From positions 1-26,725 of the IMG/VR virus record IMGVR_UViG_3300042385_001021: 26,725 bases of DNA. The stretch is one strand, 5' to 3'. The notes under the pieces are model-generated. The model ran no database searches. It was given only the letters and a program-made list of their open reading frames with translations, and was not told the DNA's origin. Both the position numbers and the translations under genes were made by a program. This document shows, piece by piece, positions 21,716 through 26,421 of the stretch. Source of the stretch: a virus. Each line of letters opens with the position of its first letter. Position 1 is the first letter of the stretch.

Positions 21716-22735
21716 ATGTTTAAAGTAAGAGCACTACTGGCTTCTCTGTCATTTTTATTGGTTTCTGCTGTTCCATCCCAGGCAAATTGGTCTGTTTTAA
21801 GCGAAGATTCTAATTCTGTCAGGGAATTTGTGGTTTCATCCGATGAAATAGTCTCAGTTCCCCAAGTTGGCAAGATGTATGCCCAAGTCGAAGATGGAAT
21901 TATCATTAAATTCTTTACTTGGACATCAGAGATGCATCAAGAACTGCTAGTTTCACTTCCTTACTCACTTATGGTTAACTATGTCGACATTAGTGGCATT
22001 TTACGAGCAGAGCCCATCAATCATGGCGATAAAATCTACGTTCAAACCACTTCAACCACCAAAATTGAGTTAAATAACGAATTTGTAAGTGCTCCAGTAA
22101 TCGATCTGCCTATTTTCGACGGGACCCCAGTTGAGCAATACGCAACAGAGGTAATATCTAAAGAAGCAAAGGCTGATTACTCAACATCTATCACAGTTAA
22201 GCCAATCGAAAACAACGATCCAAACAAAATTGTTCAGGTTCAAGTAATTTCCAACGGTATGTCATTTACAAGCATAACCACAGATAATACAAACACTCCA
22301 GTTACAGTAGATCATCTTCCAGCAAATGCTCTTGTAACGGTACAAACAGTTATCCGTGATATGGTAACAAACTCAGACACAATTATCCAAAGTGTATTGA
22401 CGCCAACAGTAGTTGTGGATATTCCGGTTTTGCCTAATAGTCGTAATGTTGTAGAAGATAGGGCTAACATTTCATCCCCGAAAGTTTTGAGTCAAAATGA
22501 AGGTCGGGGCGCCACCATATCTTTCGATCCAATCGCAAACTTTGATGCTGAGAAAACCAGAGCAGCAATTATGGTTGTAAGTCCAAGTGGTGCTACAACA
22601 TACATTGGTATTGATGGTAATGGAGGATCTGTGAATGTTGCTGATCTATCCCCTGAAATTAACTACGTGTATAAGATGGTTATTCGAGATCTAGACTCAA
22701 GTGAAGAAACCGTTATATTAGGATCAAGGCTCTAA
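21716..22735 (+). CDS. Secreted Ig/FN3-like protein of unknown function
   Basis: The 339-residue protein has a Sec signal peptide (residues 1-24, 'VRALLASLSFLLVSAVPSQA', cleavage after Ser-Gln-Ala). The mature part is beta-rich. Residues 25-115 form one domain, 155-235 a second ('SITVKPIENNDPNKIVQVQV', 'LPANALVTVQTVIRDM'), and 265-339 a third that repeats the second ('TISFDPIANFDAEKTRAAIMV', 'LSPEINYVYKMVIRDLDSSE'). The repeated 'V.T.VIRD' and 'Y.MVIRD' strands support FN3-like duplication. It has no LPxTG motif or C-terminal anchor. Secretion in infected cells suggests action at the host envelope, for example superinfection exclusion or surface modification, but this is a guess. Confidence 0.7.
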   Translation: MFKVRALLASLSFLLVSAVPSQANWSVLSEDSNSVREFVVSSDEIVSVPQVGKMYAQVEDGIIIKFFTWTSEMHQELLVSLPYSLMVNYVDISGILRAEPINHGDKIYVQTTSTTKIELNNEFVSAPVIDLPIFDGTPVEQYATEVISKEAKADYSTSITVKPIENNDPNKIVQVQVISNGMSFTSITTDNTNTPVTVDHLPANALVTVQTVIRDMVTNSDTIIQSVLTPTVVVDIPVLPNSRNVVEDRANISSPKVLSQNEGRGATISFDPIANFDAEKTRAAIMVVSPSGATTYIGIDGNGGSVNVADLSPEINYVYKMVIRDLDSSEETVILGSRL

Positions 22736-22867
22736 ATCTTCAGAATTCCAAGAAGACTGTATTGAACATCCAGTGCAGTCTTCATTTTCTTCTAAACACT
22801 TAGTGCAAAATACATTATAAAAGTCTTTTAGTGTGTGGTTTTTAAAATATACCAGAGGTATTTCCAT
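22724..22867 (-). CDS. 47-residue Cys-pair micro-protein
   Basis: The product begins 'MEIPLVYFKNHTLKDFYNVF' and contains CTKC and CTGC pairs, ten residues apart start to start, so a small zinc knuckle is likely. It ends 'SSWNSEDLEP'. GAAGGAGAATA precedes the ATG, which overlaps the stop of the upstream micro-gene by one base (TAATG). The last 12 bases run into the end of the convergent plus-strand gene. The C-terminal 'S.W..EDL' is also in the upstream micro-gene, so the two may be distant duplicates. Confidence 0.6.
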   Translation of the reverse strand: MEIPLVYFKNHTLKDFYNVFCTKCLEENEDCTGCSIQSSWNSEDLEP

Positions 22868-22992
22868 TATTCTCCTTCAGCGAATAGGTCTTCTTGTTTC
22901 CAAGGAGAGTTTGAATCCAATACCGTTTGGCAATCGCAATGTTGACAAACCTCTTGTTGAAAAACTTTTAAGGCCAAACCATTGTTTTCCAT
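22867..22992 (-). CDS. 41-residue Cys-pair micro-protein
   Basis: The product begins 'MENNGLALKVFQQEV', then has CQHCDC and the ending 'SPWKQEDLFAEGE'. It has no ribosome binding site, but a TATAAT box ends exactly 6 nt before ATG, the leaderless arrangement used by many genes here. This supports the start. It is coupled to the 47-residue gene by TAATG. I know no family. Confidence 0.55.
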   Translation of the reverse strand: MENNGLALKVFQQEVCQHCDCQTVLDSNSPWKQEDLFAEGE

Positions 22993-22998
22993 GTATTC

Positions 22999-23004
22999 AT
23001 TATA
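22999..23004 (-). promoter_or_regulatory. -10 box of a leaderless promoter
   Basis: The minus strand reads TATAAT, 6 nt, ATG (22992). The rest of 23005-23085 is AT-rich and shows no gene. Confidence 0.5.
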
Positions 23005-23085
23005 TACCCGATTTTCTGAAAAATTTTATATTTGGGAAAAGTGGTTTTACAGAAATCTGAATATATTTTGCAAATGTACGATACA

Positions 23086-23142
23086 TGTATATAAAAAAAA
23101 ATAAATAAATAAATTAGTGAGCACACTGTGACATGTGCCCAC
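23086..23142 (-). terminator. Rho-independent terminator of the minus early operon
   Basis: On the minus strand GTGGGCACA and TGTGCTCAC pair with one mismatch around an 8-nt loop (23117-23142), followed by a long T-rich tract with nine Ts in a row. It lies 15 bp after the stop of the 58-residue gene. Confidence 0.75.
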
Positions 23143-23156
23143 CGTATCTGTTTGCT

Positions 23157-23333
23157 TTACTGTGTACCTTGTACCCACCCATTCAATCCTAATAAATCAC
23201 AGTCAACCCGCACCCGTGTTGATTTATTTAATCGTTTAGGCAAGTCATCAACGAATGTCCGCACCTGTGCTAACTGATCGAATGACATCTTTTTTTCTGT
23301 GCCTTGTGTTGTTGTTAGTGTAACTGTTATCAT
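23157..23333 (-). CDS. 58-residue early protein
   Basis: The protein begins 'MITVTLTTTQGTEKKMSFDQ' and ends 'LLGLNGWVQGTQ'. It looks like a compact alpha/beta protein with two beta strands at the ends and a helix 'DQLAQVRTFVDDLPKRL'. The ribosome binding site AAGGAGAATA spans the stop of the previous gene. It is the last gene of the three-gene operon before the terminator. I know no family. Confidence 0.65.
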   Translation of the reverse strand: MITVTLTTTQGTEKKMSFDQLAQVRTFVDDLPKRLNKSTRVRVDCDLLGLNGWVQGTQ

Positions 23334-23336
23334 TTT

Positions 23337-23453
23337 TTATTCTCCTTCGCATTCGCATGGCATGACTAGTGTTCCTTCTGTACCGTAAAAAACAAATCCT
23401 GCGCTGTTACACTCAACGCAATCAACCGCTATAACATCTAATAAATTACCCAT
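23337..23453 (-). CDS. 38-residue Cys-pair early micro-protein
   Basis: The product starts 'MGNLLDVIAVDCVECNSAGF' and later has PCECEG. The pairs CVEC and CEC look like a minimal zinc knuckle (one more cysteine-rich micro-protein in this region). AAGGGG lies about 9 nt before ATG. It ends 3 bp before the next gene, whose ribosome binding site it contains. Confidence 0.6.
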   Translation of the reverse strand: MGNLLDVIAVDCVECNSAGFVFYGTEGTLVMPCECEGE

Positions 23454-23455
23454 AA

Positions 23456-23668
23456 TTAGAGCCCCTTATTCCAGTTATATCTTGACATGATCTCAAGATT
23501 TAACGCTGTCTTTTCTATCTCGCTCATTGAGTCAAGGATAGAGCGACTCTTAGAGATATTTTCTCTAATGCGTAACTTTTCTGAGTTATCTAATTCATCT
23601 CCCCGATATTTTGGAGAGGTACTAGCGTACTCATTGGTTAATTGTTCTTGATTTTCTAAGTAAGTCAT
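23456..23668 (-). CDS. 70-residue early protein
   Basis: The protein begins 'MTYLENQEQLTNEYASTSPK' and is mostly helical and charged (many Glu, Arg, Ser), ending 'LNLEIMSRYNWNKGL'. It is the first gene of the divergent minus operon, with AAAGGGG about 6 nt before the ATG. Small soluble early proteins in this position often target host functions, but I see no motif that identifies it. Confidence 0.7.
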   Translation of the reverse strand: MTYLENQEQLTNEYASTSPKYRGDELDNSEKLRIRENISKSRSILDSMSEIEKTALNLEIMSRYNWNKGL

Positions 23669-23686
23669 TTCTGACCCCTTTCTTTA

Positions 23687-23701
23687 GGCTAACCTTTAGC
23701 C
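23687..23701. promoter_or_regulatory. Perfect inverted repeat in the minus operon leader
   Basis: GGCTAA and TTAGCC are separated by 3 nt (plus-strand reading GGCTAACCTTTAGCC). It lies between the -10 box and the ribosome binding site of the 70-residue gene, so it could be an operator or an RNA hairpin. Confidence 0.45.
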
Positions 23702-23716
23702 TTTCTTATATACCGA

Positions 23717-23771
23717 ATTATACACGAACCAACTGACATTCTCAAATCGAAAATCGGGCGATTCCGGACAT
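23717..23771 (-). promoter_or_regulatory. Early promoter with ATGTCCG and TGTCAG boxes
   Basis: On the minus strand ATGTCCG starts at 23771, TGTCAG starts 33 bp later at 23738, and TATAAT (23722-23717) follows after exactly 10 bp. The same grammar occurs in three plus-strand promoters. The 330-bp gap 23669-23998 holds this promoter, the divergent plus promoter and extra ATGTCCG copies, and no gene that I can support. Confidence 0.6.
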
Positions 23772-23815
23772 ATTGCCAAAGTGTAATGTACCTCACACAA
23801 CAAACTAGGGCAAAA

Positions 23816-23868
23816 CGGACATCGCCCCTGGGCCTGCCCGTGGGCCGTGTCCGAAATGTCCGATTTGT
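23816..23868. promoter_or_regulatory. Cluster of extra ATGTCCG elements and GC-rich inverted segments
   Basis: One ATGTCCG faces minus (23816-23822). A GTGTCCG (23847-23853) and an ATGTCCGATTTGT (23856-23868) face plus. Between them is a GC-rich stretch with repeated GGGCC/GCCC words that can fold. The cluster sits midway between the two divergent promoters. Confidence 0.45.
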
Positions 23869-23903
23869 ACTGTGATGTAACACACATTGAGAGTTTCTAA
23901 AAA

Positions 23904-23968
23904 ATGTCCGATTTGTCTGTATTTAGGTTGACATAACAACTGCAAATGTCAGTGGTGCCTGTTATAAT
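23904..23968 (+). promoter_or_regulatory. Early promoter with ATGTCCG and TGTCAG boxes
   Basis: ATGTCCG starts at 23904, TGTCAG 43 bp later at 23947, then exactly 10 bp to TATAAT (23963-23968), which is also an extended -10 (TGTTATAAT). TTGACAT and ATGTCA around 23929-23951 form an inverted repeat. Confidence 0.62.
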
Positions 23969-23998
23969 AAAACTATAACAACAAGAAAGGTGGTCCAA

Positions 23999-24169
23999 AT
24001 GACTACACTAGTCCTAATGCCCCTAAATCGGTATTATTTAACCGATTATACCCAATTCACCCACTGCGACGAGGTCCAATACCGCCACTATTGCGAAAAG
24101 CATTTCGAGGCGCAAGGTTGCTACTATTGCGAGTTTGACCCTTATGAGCCTTGCGAGTGTGATCAGTAA
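23999..24169 (+). CDS. 56-residue Cys/His-rich early protein
   Basis: The product begins 'MTTLVLMPLNRYYLTDYTQF' and has many possible metal ligands: THCD, RHYCEKH, CYYC and PCECD. The spacing suggests one or two small zinc sites. AAGAAAGGTGG lies before the ATG. The start context (ribosome binding site through MTTL) is nearly identical to that of the next gene, so both were probably copied with their promoters. I know no family. Confidence 0.65.
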   Translation: MTTLVLMPLNRYYLTDYTQFTHCDEVQYRHYCEKHFEAQGCYYCEFDPYEPCECDQ

Positions 24170-24180
24170 CACATTGAGAG

Positions 24181-24245
24181 TTGTCCGATATGTCTGATAT
24201 TTACTTGACATAATCACTGTAAATGTCAGACCCCTCTGCTAGACT
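24181..24245 (+). promoter_or_regulatory. Early promoter, duplicated copy
   Basis: TTGTCCG starts at 24181, TGTCAG 43 bp later at 24224, then exactly 10 bp to TAGACT (24240-24245), preceded by TGC. The spacing is identical to the promoter at 23904. Confidence 0.6.
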
Positions 24246-24279
24246 TACACCATAACAACAAAAAAGAAAGGTGGTCAAA

Positions 24280-24459
24280 ATGACTACATTAACAATAAAT
24301 AAAATCCATACTCATACCCCTCTAGTGAGTGCCATCTCTATCGTTGATGAGGTTGCCTATACTTTCTGTATAGAGTGTGAACAAAATATCGAGTCCTTCT
24401 ATATTGACTTTGATAGCGACCGCTTAGGTCGTTGGAGTAAATGGGAGGTGTCTAAATAA
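24280..24459 (+). CDS. 59-residue early protein
   Basis: The product begins 'MTTLTINKIHTHTPLVSAIS' and contains one CIEC pair and an acidic/aromatic stretch 'SFYIDFDSDRLGRWSKW'. A GTG at 24271 is in frame, but it lies within the ribosome binding site (AAGAAAGGTGG), and the duplicated upstream copy also starts at MTT, so ATG 24280 is preferred. It is the first gene of a four-gene plus operon. I know no family. Confidence 0.65.
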   Translation: MTTLTINKIHTHTPLVSAISIVDEVAYTFCIECEQNIESFYIDFDSDRLGRWSKWEVSK

Positions 24460-24617
24460 TGATGACACGCAAACACTACCAAGAGGTAGCAGATATTCTA
24501 AAAAATACCGAAATGCCTGCTGGCGTTCTTGAAACTTTAATAATGGATTTCTCTGATTTCTTTGAGAGAGATAATCCAAACTTCAATCCAACACTATTTG
24601 AAAAGGCGGTATTCTAA
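24459..24617 (+). CDS. Early 'MTRK' family protein, copy 1
   Basis: The 52-residue protein begins 'MMTRKHYQEVADILKN' and contains 'LIMDFSDFFERDNPNFNPTLFEKA'. It is clearly paralogous to the 25105-25293 product. Similar short proteins ('DYFA.DNP.FD...F..AC') are common in actinophage early regions, from memory, without an assigned function. The start overlaps the previous stop (TAATG). There are no cysteines. It is helical and acidic in the second half. Confidence 0.7.
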   Translation: MMTRKHYQEVADILKNTEMPAGVLETLIMDFSDFFERDNPNFNPTLFEKAVF

Positions 24618-24727
24618 TGAACTATTGGGCACTAATATCTTTCATATCTGCTGGACTCGTTGCGCTTGCTGGCGTGTTAGCCTTTGGCTTATTGCTAAGG
24701 GCTGAGAAATATGGGTGGGATGAATGA
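24617..24727 (+). CDS. 36-residue single-span membrane micro-protein
   Basis: The product 'MNYWALISFISAGLVALAGV' continues LAFGLLLRAEKYGWDE. One transmembrane helix spans nearly the whole N-terminal 27 residues, followed by a short charged tail. It overlaps the previous stop by one base (TAATG) and the next start by four (ATGA region), so it is a real coupled gene rather than filler. The membrane role is unknown. Confidence 0.6.
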   Translation: MNYWALISFISAGLVALAGVLAFGLLLRAEKYGWDE

Positions 24728-24909
24728 AATATAAATTAGATAGTGCGTGTGCGTATTGTCCTGATTGTAATTTTGGTCAGGACTCTTGGGATAGGACTTG
24801 TATCTCTTGCGGTAAACAATCTTTAGTAAGTGGCTTTCGCTATATAGATTTAGTAAATCTAAAGTATGTATATAGTGACGCACCACCACGAGAAATCTTG
24901 GAGGTGTAA
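24724..24909 (+). CDS. 61-residue zinc-ribbon early protein
   Basis: The product begins 'MKYKLDSACAYCPDCNFGQD' and continues to CISCGK, giving a CxxC...CxxC ribbon with one extra cysteine (CAYCPDC, then CISC). The C-terminal half is beta-prone and Tyr/Val-rich. Such ribbons often bind nucleic acid or RNA polymerase. It is the last gene of the 24280-24909 operon. Confidence 0.7.
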   Translation: MKYKLDSACAYCPDCNFGQDSWDRTCISCGKQSLVSGFRYIDLVNLKYVYSDAPPREILEV

Positions 24910-24926
24910 AACCCTTATATTTCAAT

Positions 24927-24951
24927 GTAACGCACTCGGGCGTGTCGTTAC
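24927..24951. promoter_or_regulatory. Imperfect hairpin beside the DnaA boxes
   Basis: GTAACGCAC and GTGTCGTTAC pair around TCGGGC with a single bulged T. No T tract follows directly, so a terminator role is weak. It may belong to the origin-like region or to the 3' end of the preceding operon. Confidence 0.35.
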
Positions 24952-24961
24952 CCCTGGGTTT

Positions 24962-24981
24962 TGTGGATAACTTGTGGATAA
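24962..24981 (-). promoter_or_regulatory. Two tandem DnaA boxes (candidate origin)
   Basis: TGTGGATAA occurs at 24962-24970 and 24973-24981 (reverse complement TTATCCACA, the perfect consensus box), 11 bp apart in the same direction. A partial third (TATGTGG) follows. They lie in the gene-free gap 24910-25016, with AT-rich sequence on both sides. This fits a replication origin or a DnaA-controlled switch. Confidence 0.6.
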
Positions 24982-25016
24982 CTTATGTGGGCTATCTCAC
25001 AAAACTAATTTAAGAA

Positions 25017-25071
25017 ATGTCCGATTTATCCTGATTTTAGATTGGCTATTGTCAGTGGCTTAGGCTAGACT
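25017..25071 (+). promoter_or_regulatory. Early promoter with ATGTCCG and TGTCAG boxes
   Basis: ATGTCCG starts at 25017, TGTCAG 33 bp later at 25050, then exactly 10 bp to TAGACT (25066-25071). The 33-bp spacing matches the minus promoter and is one DNA turn shorter than the two 43-bp promoters. It also fits TTGTCA as a -35 with 17-bp spacing to TAGAAT at 25072. Confidence 0.6.
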
Positions 25072-25104
25072 TAGAATATAACAACAATGAAGGGAAAACC
25101 TATA

Positions 25105-25293
25105 ATGATGACAAGAAAAGACTATGTTAATGTATCGGATATTTTGCGAGCATACCAAGATGAAATACCTCAAACTTTATTCGAGGATTTAATAATGGAT
25201 TTCGCAGATTTCTTTCAAGCAGACAACGACAATTTCTCACCAGAGAAATTTGAAAATGCTTGCTATAATTCTACTATGAAAGTTGGTGCGTAA
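25105..25293 (+). CDS. Early 'MTRK' family protein, copy 2
   Basis: The 62-residue protein starts 'MMTRKDYVNVSDILRAY' and has 'LIMDFADFFQADNDNFSPEKF', matching the 24459-24617 product through most of its length, then a short extra tail. The frame is open from an ATG at 25087, but that would overlap the ribosome binding site (GAAGGGA). The paralogue starts at MMTRK, so 25105 is chosen. It is the first gene of a long plus operon that reaches 26365. Confidence 0.7.
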   Translation: MMTRKDYVNVSDILRAYQDEIPQTLFEDLIMDFADFFQADNDNFSPEKFENACYNSTMKVGA

Positions 25294-25502
25294 TGAGTTA
25301 CCTTTATTCATTTGAAAGAGTTACACCAGAAACTGACGGGTATGGAGATACAATTTTCGATACCCCAGAAGTTGACACAATTCCCGCTGATCTTTATTCT
25401 GATTGGACAGATGAGGACTTAGCAGAATATGAGGCGTACTATGAGGAACACTATGACGAAACAGATGAACTACAACAGGAAGCGAGAAACAACAATGAAT
25501 AA
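25293..25502 (+). CDS. Highly acidic 69-residue early protein
   Basis: The protein has about 22 Asp/Glu and 2 Arg in 69 residues, and many Tyr, as in 'WTDEDLAEYEAYYEEHYDET'. Such charge is typical of DNA-mimic anti-restriction or inhibitor proteins, but acidic disordered proteins are also common, so this is only a hint. The start overlaps the stop of the MTRK gene by one base (TAATG). Confidence 0.65.
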   Translation: MSYLYSFERVTPETDGYGDTIFDTPEVDTIPADLYSDWTDEDLAEYEAYYEEHYDETDELQQEARNNNE

Positions 25503-25698
25503 CACTCTAACAGTAGAAACCCCGATCATCTTTAAACACACAATAAACCTTAGTGACTTTCCAGAGTTTAATCAGTTGAGTGAGGAAAAAATAAAAACTT
25601 TTCTTACTGAAATGGTTGTTACTGTCTTTGAATTAAAAGAAACAGAAAAGAAAGTCAATAAGTACAACAATGGATCTTATTGTGAGGTGATTGCGTAA
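25495..25698 (+). CDS. 67-residue early protein
   Basis: The product begins 'MNNTLTVETPIIFKHTINLS' and continues with a predicted helix 'EEKIKTFLTEMVVTVFELKE'. The frame is open from 25429, but the acidic gene reads through there in another frame and the ATG at 25495 follows AGGAAGCGAGAAA. It overlaps the acidic gene by 8 bp. I know no family. Confidence 0.6.
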   Translation: MNNTLTVETPIIFKHTINLSDFPEFNQLSEEKIKTFLTEMVVTVFELKETEKKVNKYNNGSYCEVIA

Positions 25699-26006
25699 TG
25701 GGTAGAATGTTATCTAATGAGTTGGCTAGTGGGGATTTTGGTATCCCCCTAGAAAGTGCTATGACTTATCACTTGAGAAATAATCACTACCCGCCAGTGC
25801 CTCATTCTATGGTGTCGGTATGTATTGAAGCAATAGACGCATACAGTGACGGACTAACAGAAAAACTAATTCAGTTGCCTTGCGACGGATTAGATAGAAA
25901 CGGCGAGCCATTCCAAATTACTTGGAGAGGTGAGCGATTTGCACCAGCAAATGCAATTATTGAAGCAAACCACTTATGGGAATGGGTGACATATGACAAC
26001 GACTAA
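25698..26006 (+). CDS. 102-residue early phage protein
   Basis: The protein has 'SAMTYHLRNNHYPPVPHSMV', 'CIEAIDAYSDGLTEKLIQLP', 'GEPFQITWRGERFAPANAII' and 'HLWEWV'. Proteins of this pattern ('LRNNHYPPV...', then a NG/DG strand and a final helix) are familiar from actinophage early regions without a known function. The start overlaps the previous stop by one base (TAATG). Its end overlaps the next ORF by 14 bp. Confidence 0.7.
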   Translation: MGRMLSNELASGDFGIPLESAMTYHLRNNHYPPVPHSMVSVCIEAIDAYSDGLTEKLIQLPCDGLDRNGEPFQITWRGERFAPANAIIEANHLWEWVTYDND

Positions 26007-26115
26007 CACAATTCAAGAATTAGAAAACCTTATTATCGAATATCGTGGTGATCAGAATGGCGTAAATGCTATTAGAAAATGTATTTCAATAATTAAAAAG
26101 AATGAGGGTAAATAA
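25993..26115 (+). CDS. 40-residue early micro-protein
   Basis: The product begins 'MTTTNTIQELENLIIEYRGD' and ends 'KKNEGK'. It is helical, with a basic C-terminus. It overlaps the 102-residue gene, and its stop is immediately followed by the ATG of the next gene. The GAGGG before that stop is the ribosome binding site of the next gene. I know no family. Confidence 0.55.
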   Translation: MTTTNTIQELENLIIEYRGDQNGVNAIRKCISIIKKNEGK

Positions 26116-26205
26116 ATGAAAACACTACAAGAAAAATTAGATGAAGCATCCTTAGCACTAGAGCCAGTGCTTTGGGAAATACTAAAAGAAATTGAGGAAA
26201 ATTAA
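26116..26205 (+). CDS. 29-residue early micro-protein
   Basis: The product 'MKTLQEKLDEASLALEPVLW' continues EILKEIEEN. It is entirely helical and acidic, with leucine spacing that could support a coiled coil. GAGGG lies 7-11 nt before ATG. It is a tightly packed operon member. Confidence 0.5.
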   Translation: MKTLQEKLDEASLALEPVLWEILKEIEEN

Positions 26206-26206
26206 A

Positions 26207-26365
26207 ATGATAACAAACCTAGATATAATCGCTATAACAATCGCACTTGCAGGGTCTTGCTTAGTAATGATTTTGCAATTTAATTATATTAGAAAAATGA
26301 GAAATGGTATGCATGTTTTGCAAACTCTAAACAAAAGACTTATGAGTCAAATGTATAACAAATAA
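26207..26365 (+). CDS. 52-residue single-span membrane protein
   Basis: The product begins 'MITNLDIIAITIALAGSCLV', which with MILQF forms one transmembrane helix, and is followed by a basic helical tail ('NYIRKMRNGMHVLQTLNKRL'). The orientation with the basic tail inside the cell is likely. GAGGAAAAT precedes the ATG. It is the last gene of the 25105-26365 operon. Confidence 0.6.
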   Translation: MITNLDIIAITIALAGSCLVMILQFNYIRKMRNGMHVLQTLNKRLMSQMYNK

Positions 26366-26370
26366 TAAAA

Positions 26371-26390
26371 GCGCTTCGGCGCCCATGGGC
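26371..26390. promoter_or_regulatory. GC hairpin and 10-bp palindrome after the early operon
   Basis: GCGC-TTCG-GCGC (26371-26382) can form a stem with a stable UUCG loop. It overlaps GCCCATGGGC (26381-26390), a perfect palindrome. The T tract lies on the minus-strand side only, so it is a poor terminator for the plus operon. It is followed directly by the ATGTCCG element. Confidence 0.4.
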
Positions 26391-26404
26391 AATGTCCGAT
26401 TTGT
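26391..26404 (+). promoter_or_regulatory. ATGTCCG element (AATGTCCGATTTGT)
   Basis: This is an exact match to the long form of the motif seen at 23855 and 23903. It lies 18 bp before the -35 box of the next promoter. This promoter lacks the TGTCAG box. Confidence 0.5.
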
Positions 26405-26421
26405 GTAGACTCTCCCATAAT

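Larger units (their letters stand above)
23877..24286 (+). repeat. Duplicated early upstream region
   Basis: Blocks 23877-24005 and 24166-24286 align almost end to end. Both have GTAAC..ACATTGAGAGTT, [AT]TGTCCGAT, TTGACATAA..ACTG, AAATGTCAG, a -10 box, ATAACAACAA, AAGAAAGGTGGTC, and ATGACTACA as the first codons. The copies differ by small indels and point changes, so this is an old tandem duplication of a regulatory unit. Confidence 0.75.

Noticed and set aside
22833-23060. A 75-codon plus-strand open frame after the secreted protein
   Set aside because: It has no ribosome binding site or promoter and a Phe/Leu/Arg-rich sequence. The opposite strand carries two coupled micro-genes with start signals and Cys pairs.
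23086-23116. An origin-like AT-rich tract
   Set aside because: It is explained better as the T-rich part of the minus-strand terminator; no iterons are present.
23689-23887. Two overlapping minus-strand frames in the divergent gap
   Set aside because: They cover the ATGTCCG elements and the early promoter, have Arg/Cys-rich random composition, and lack ribosome binding sites.
23877-24286. Attachment-site repeats of an integrated element
   Set aside because: The duplicated blocks carry promoters and first codons, are close together, and no integrase or tRNA is nearby.
26371-26382. A terminator for the 25105-26365 operon
   Set aside because: The 4-bp stem is short and the plus strand has no T tract after it, so I list it only as a hairpin of unknown role.
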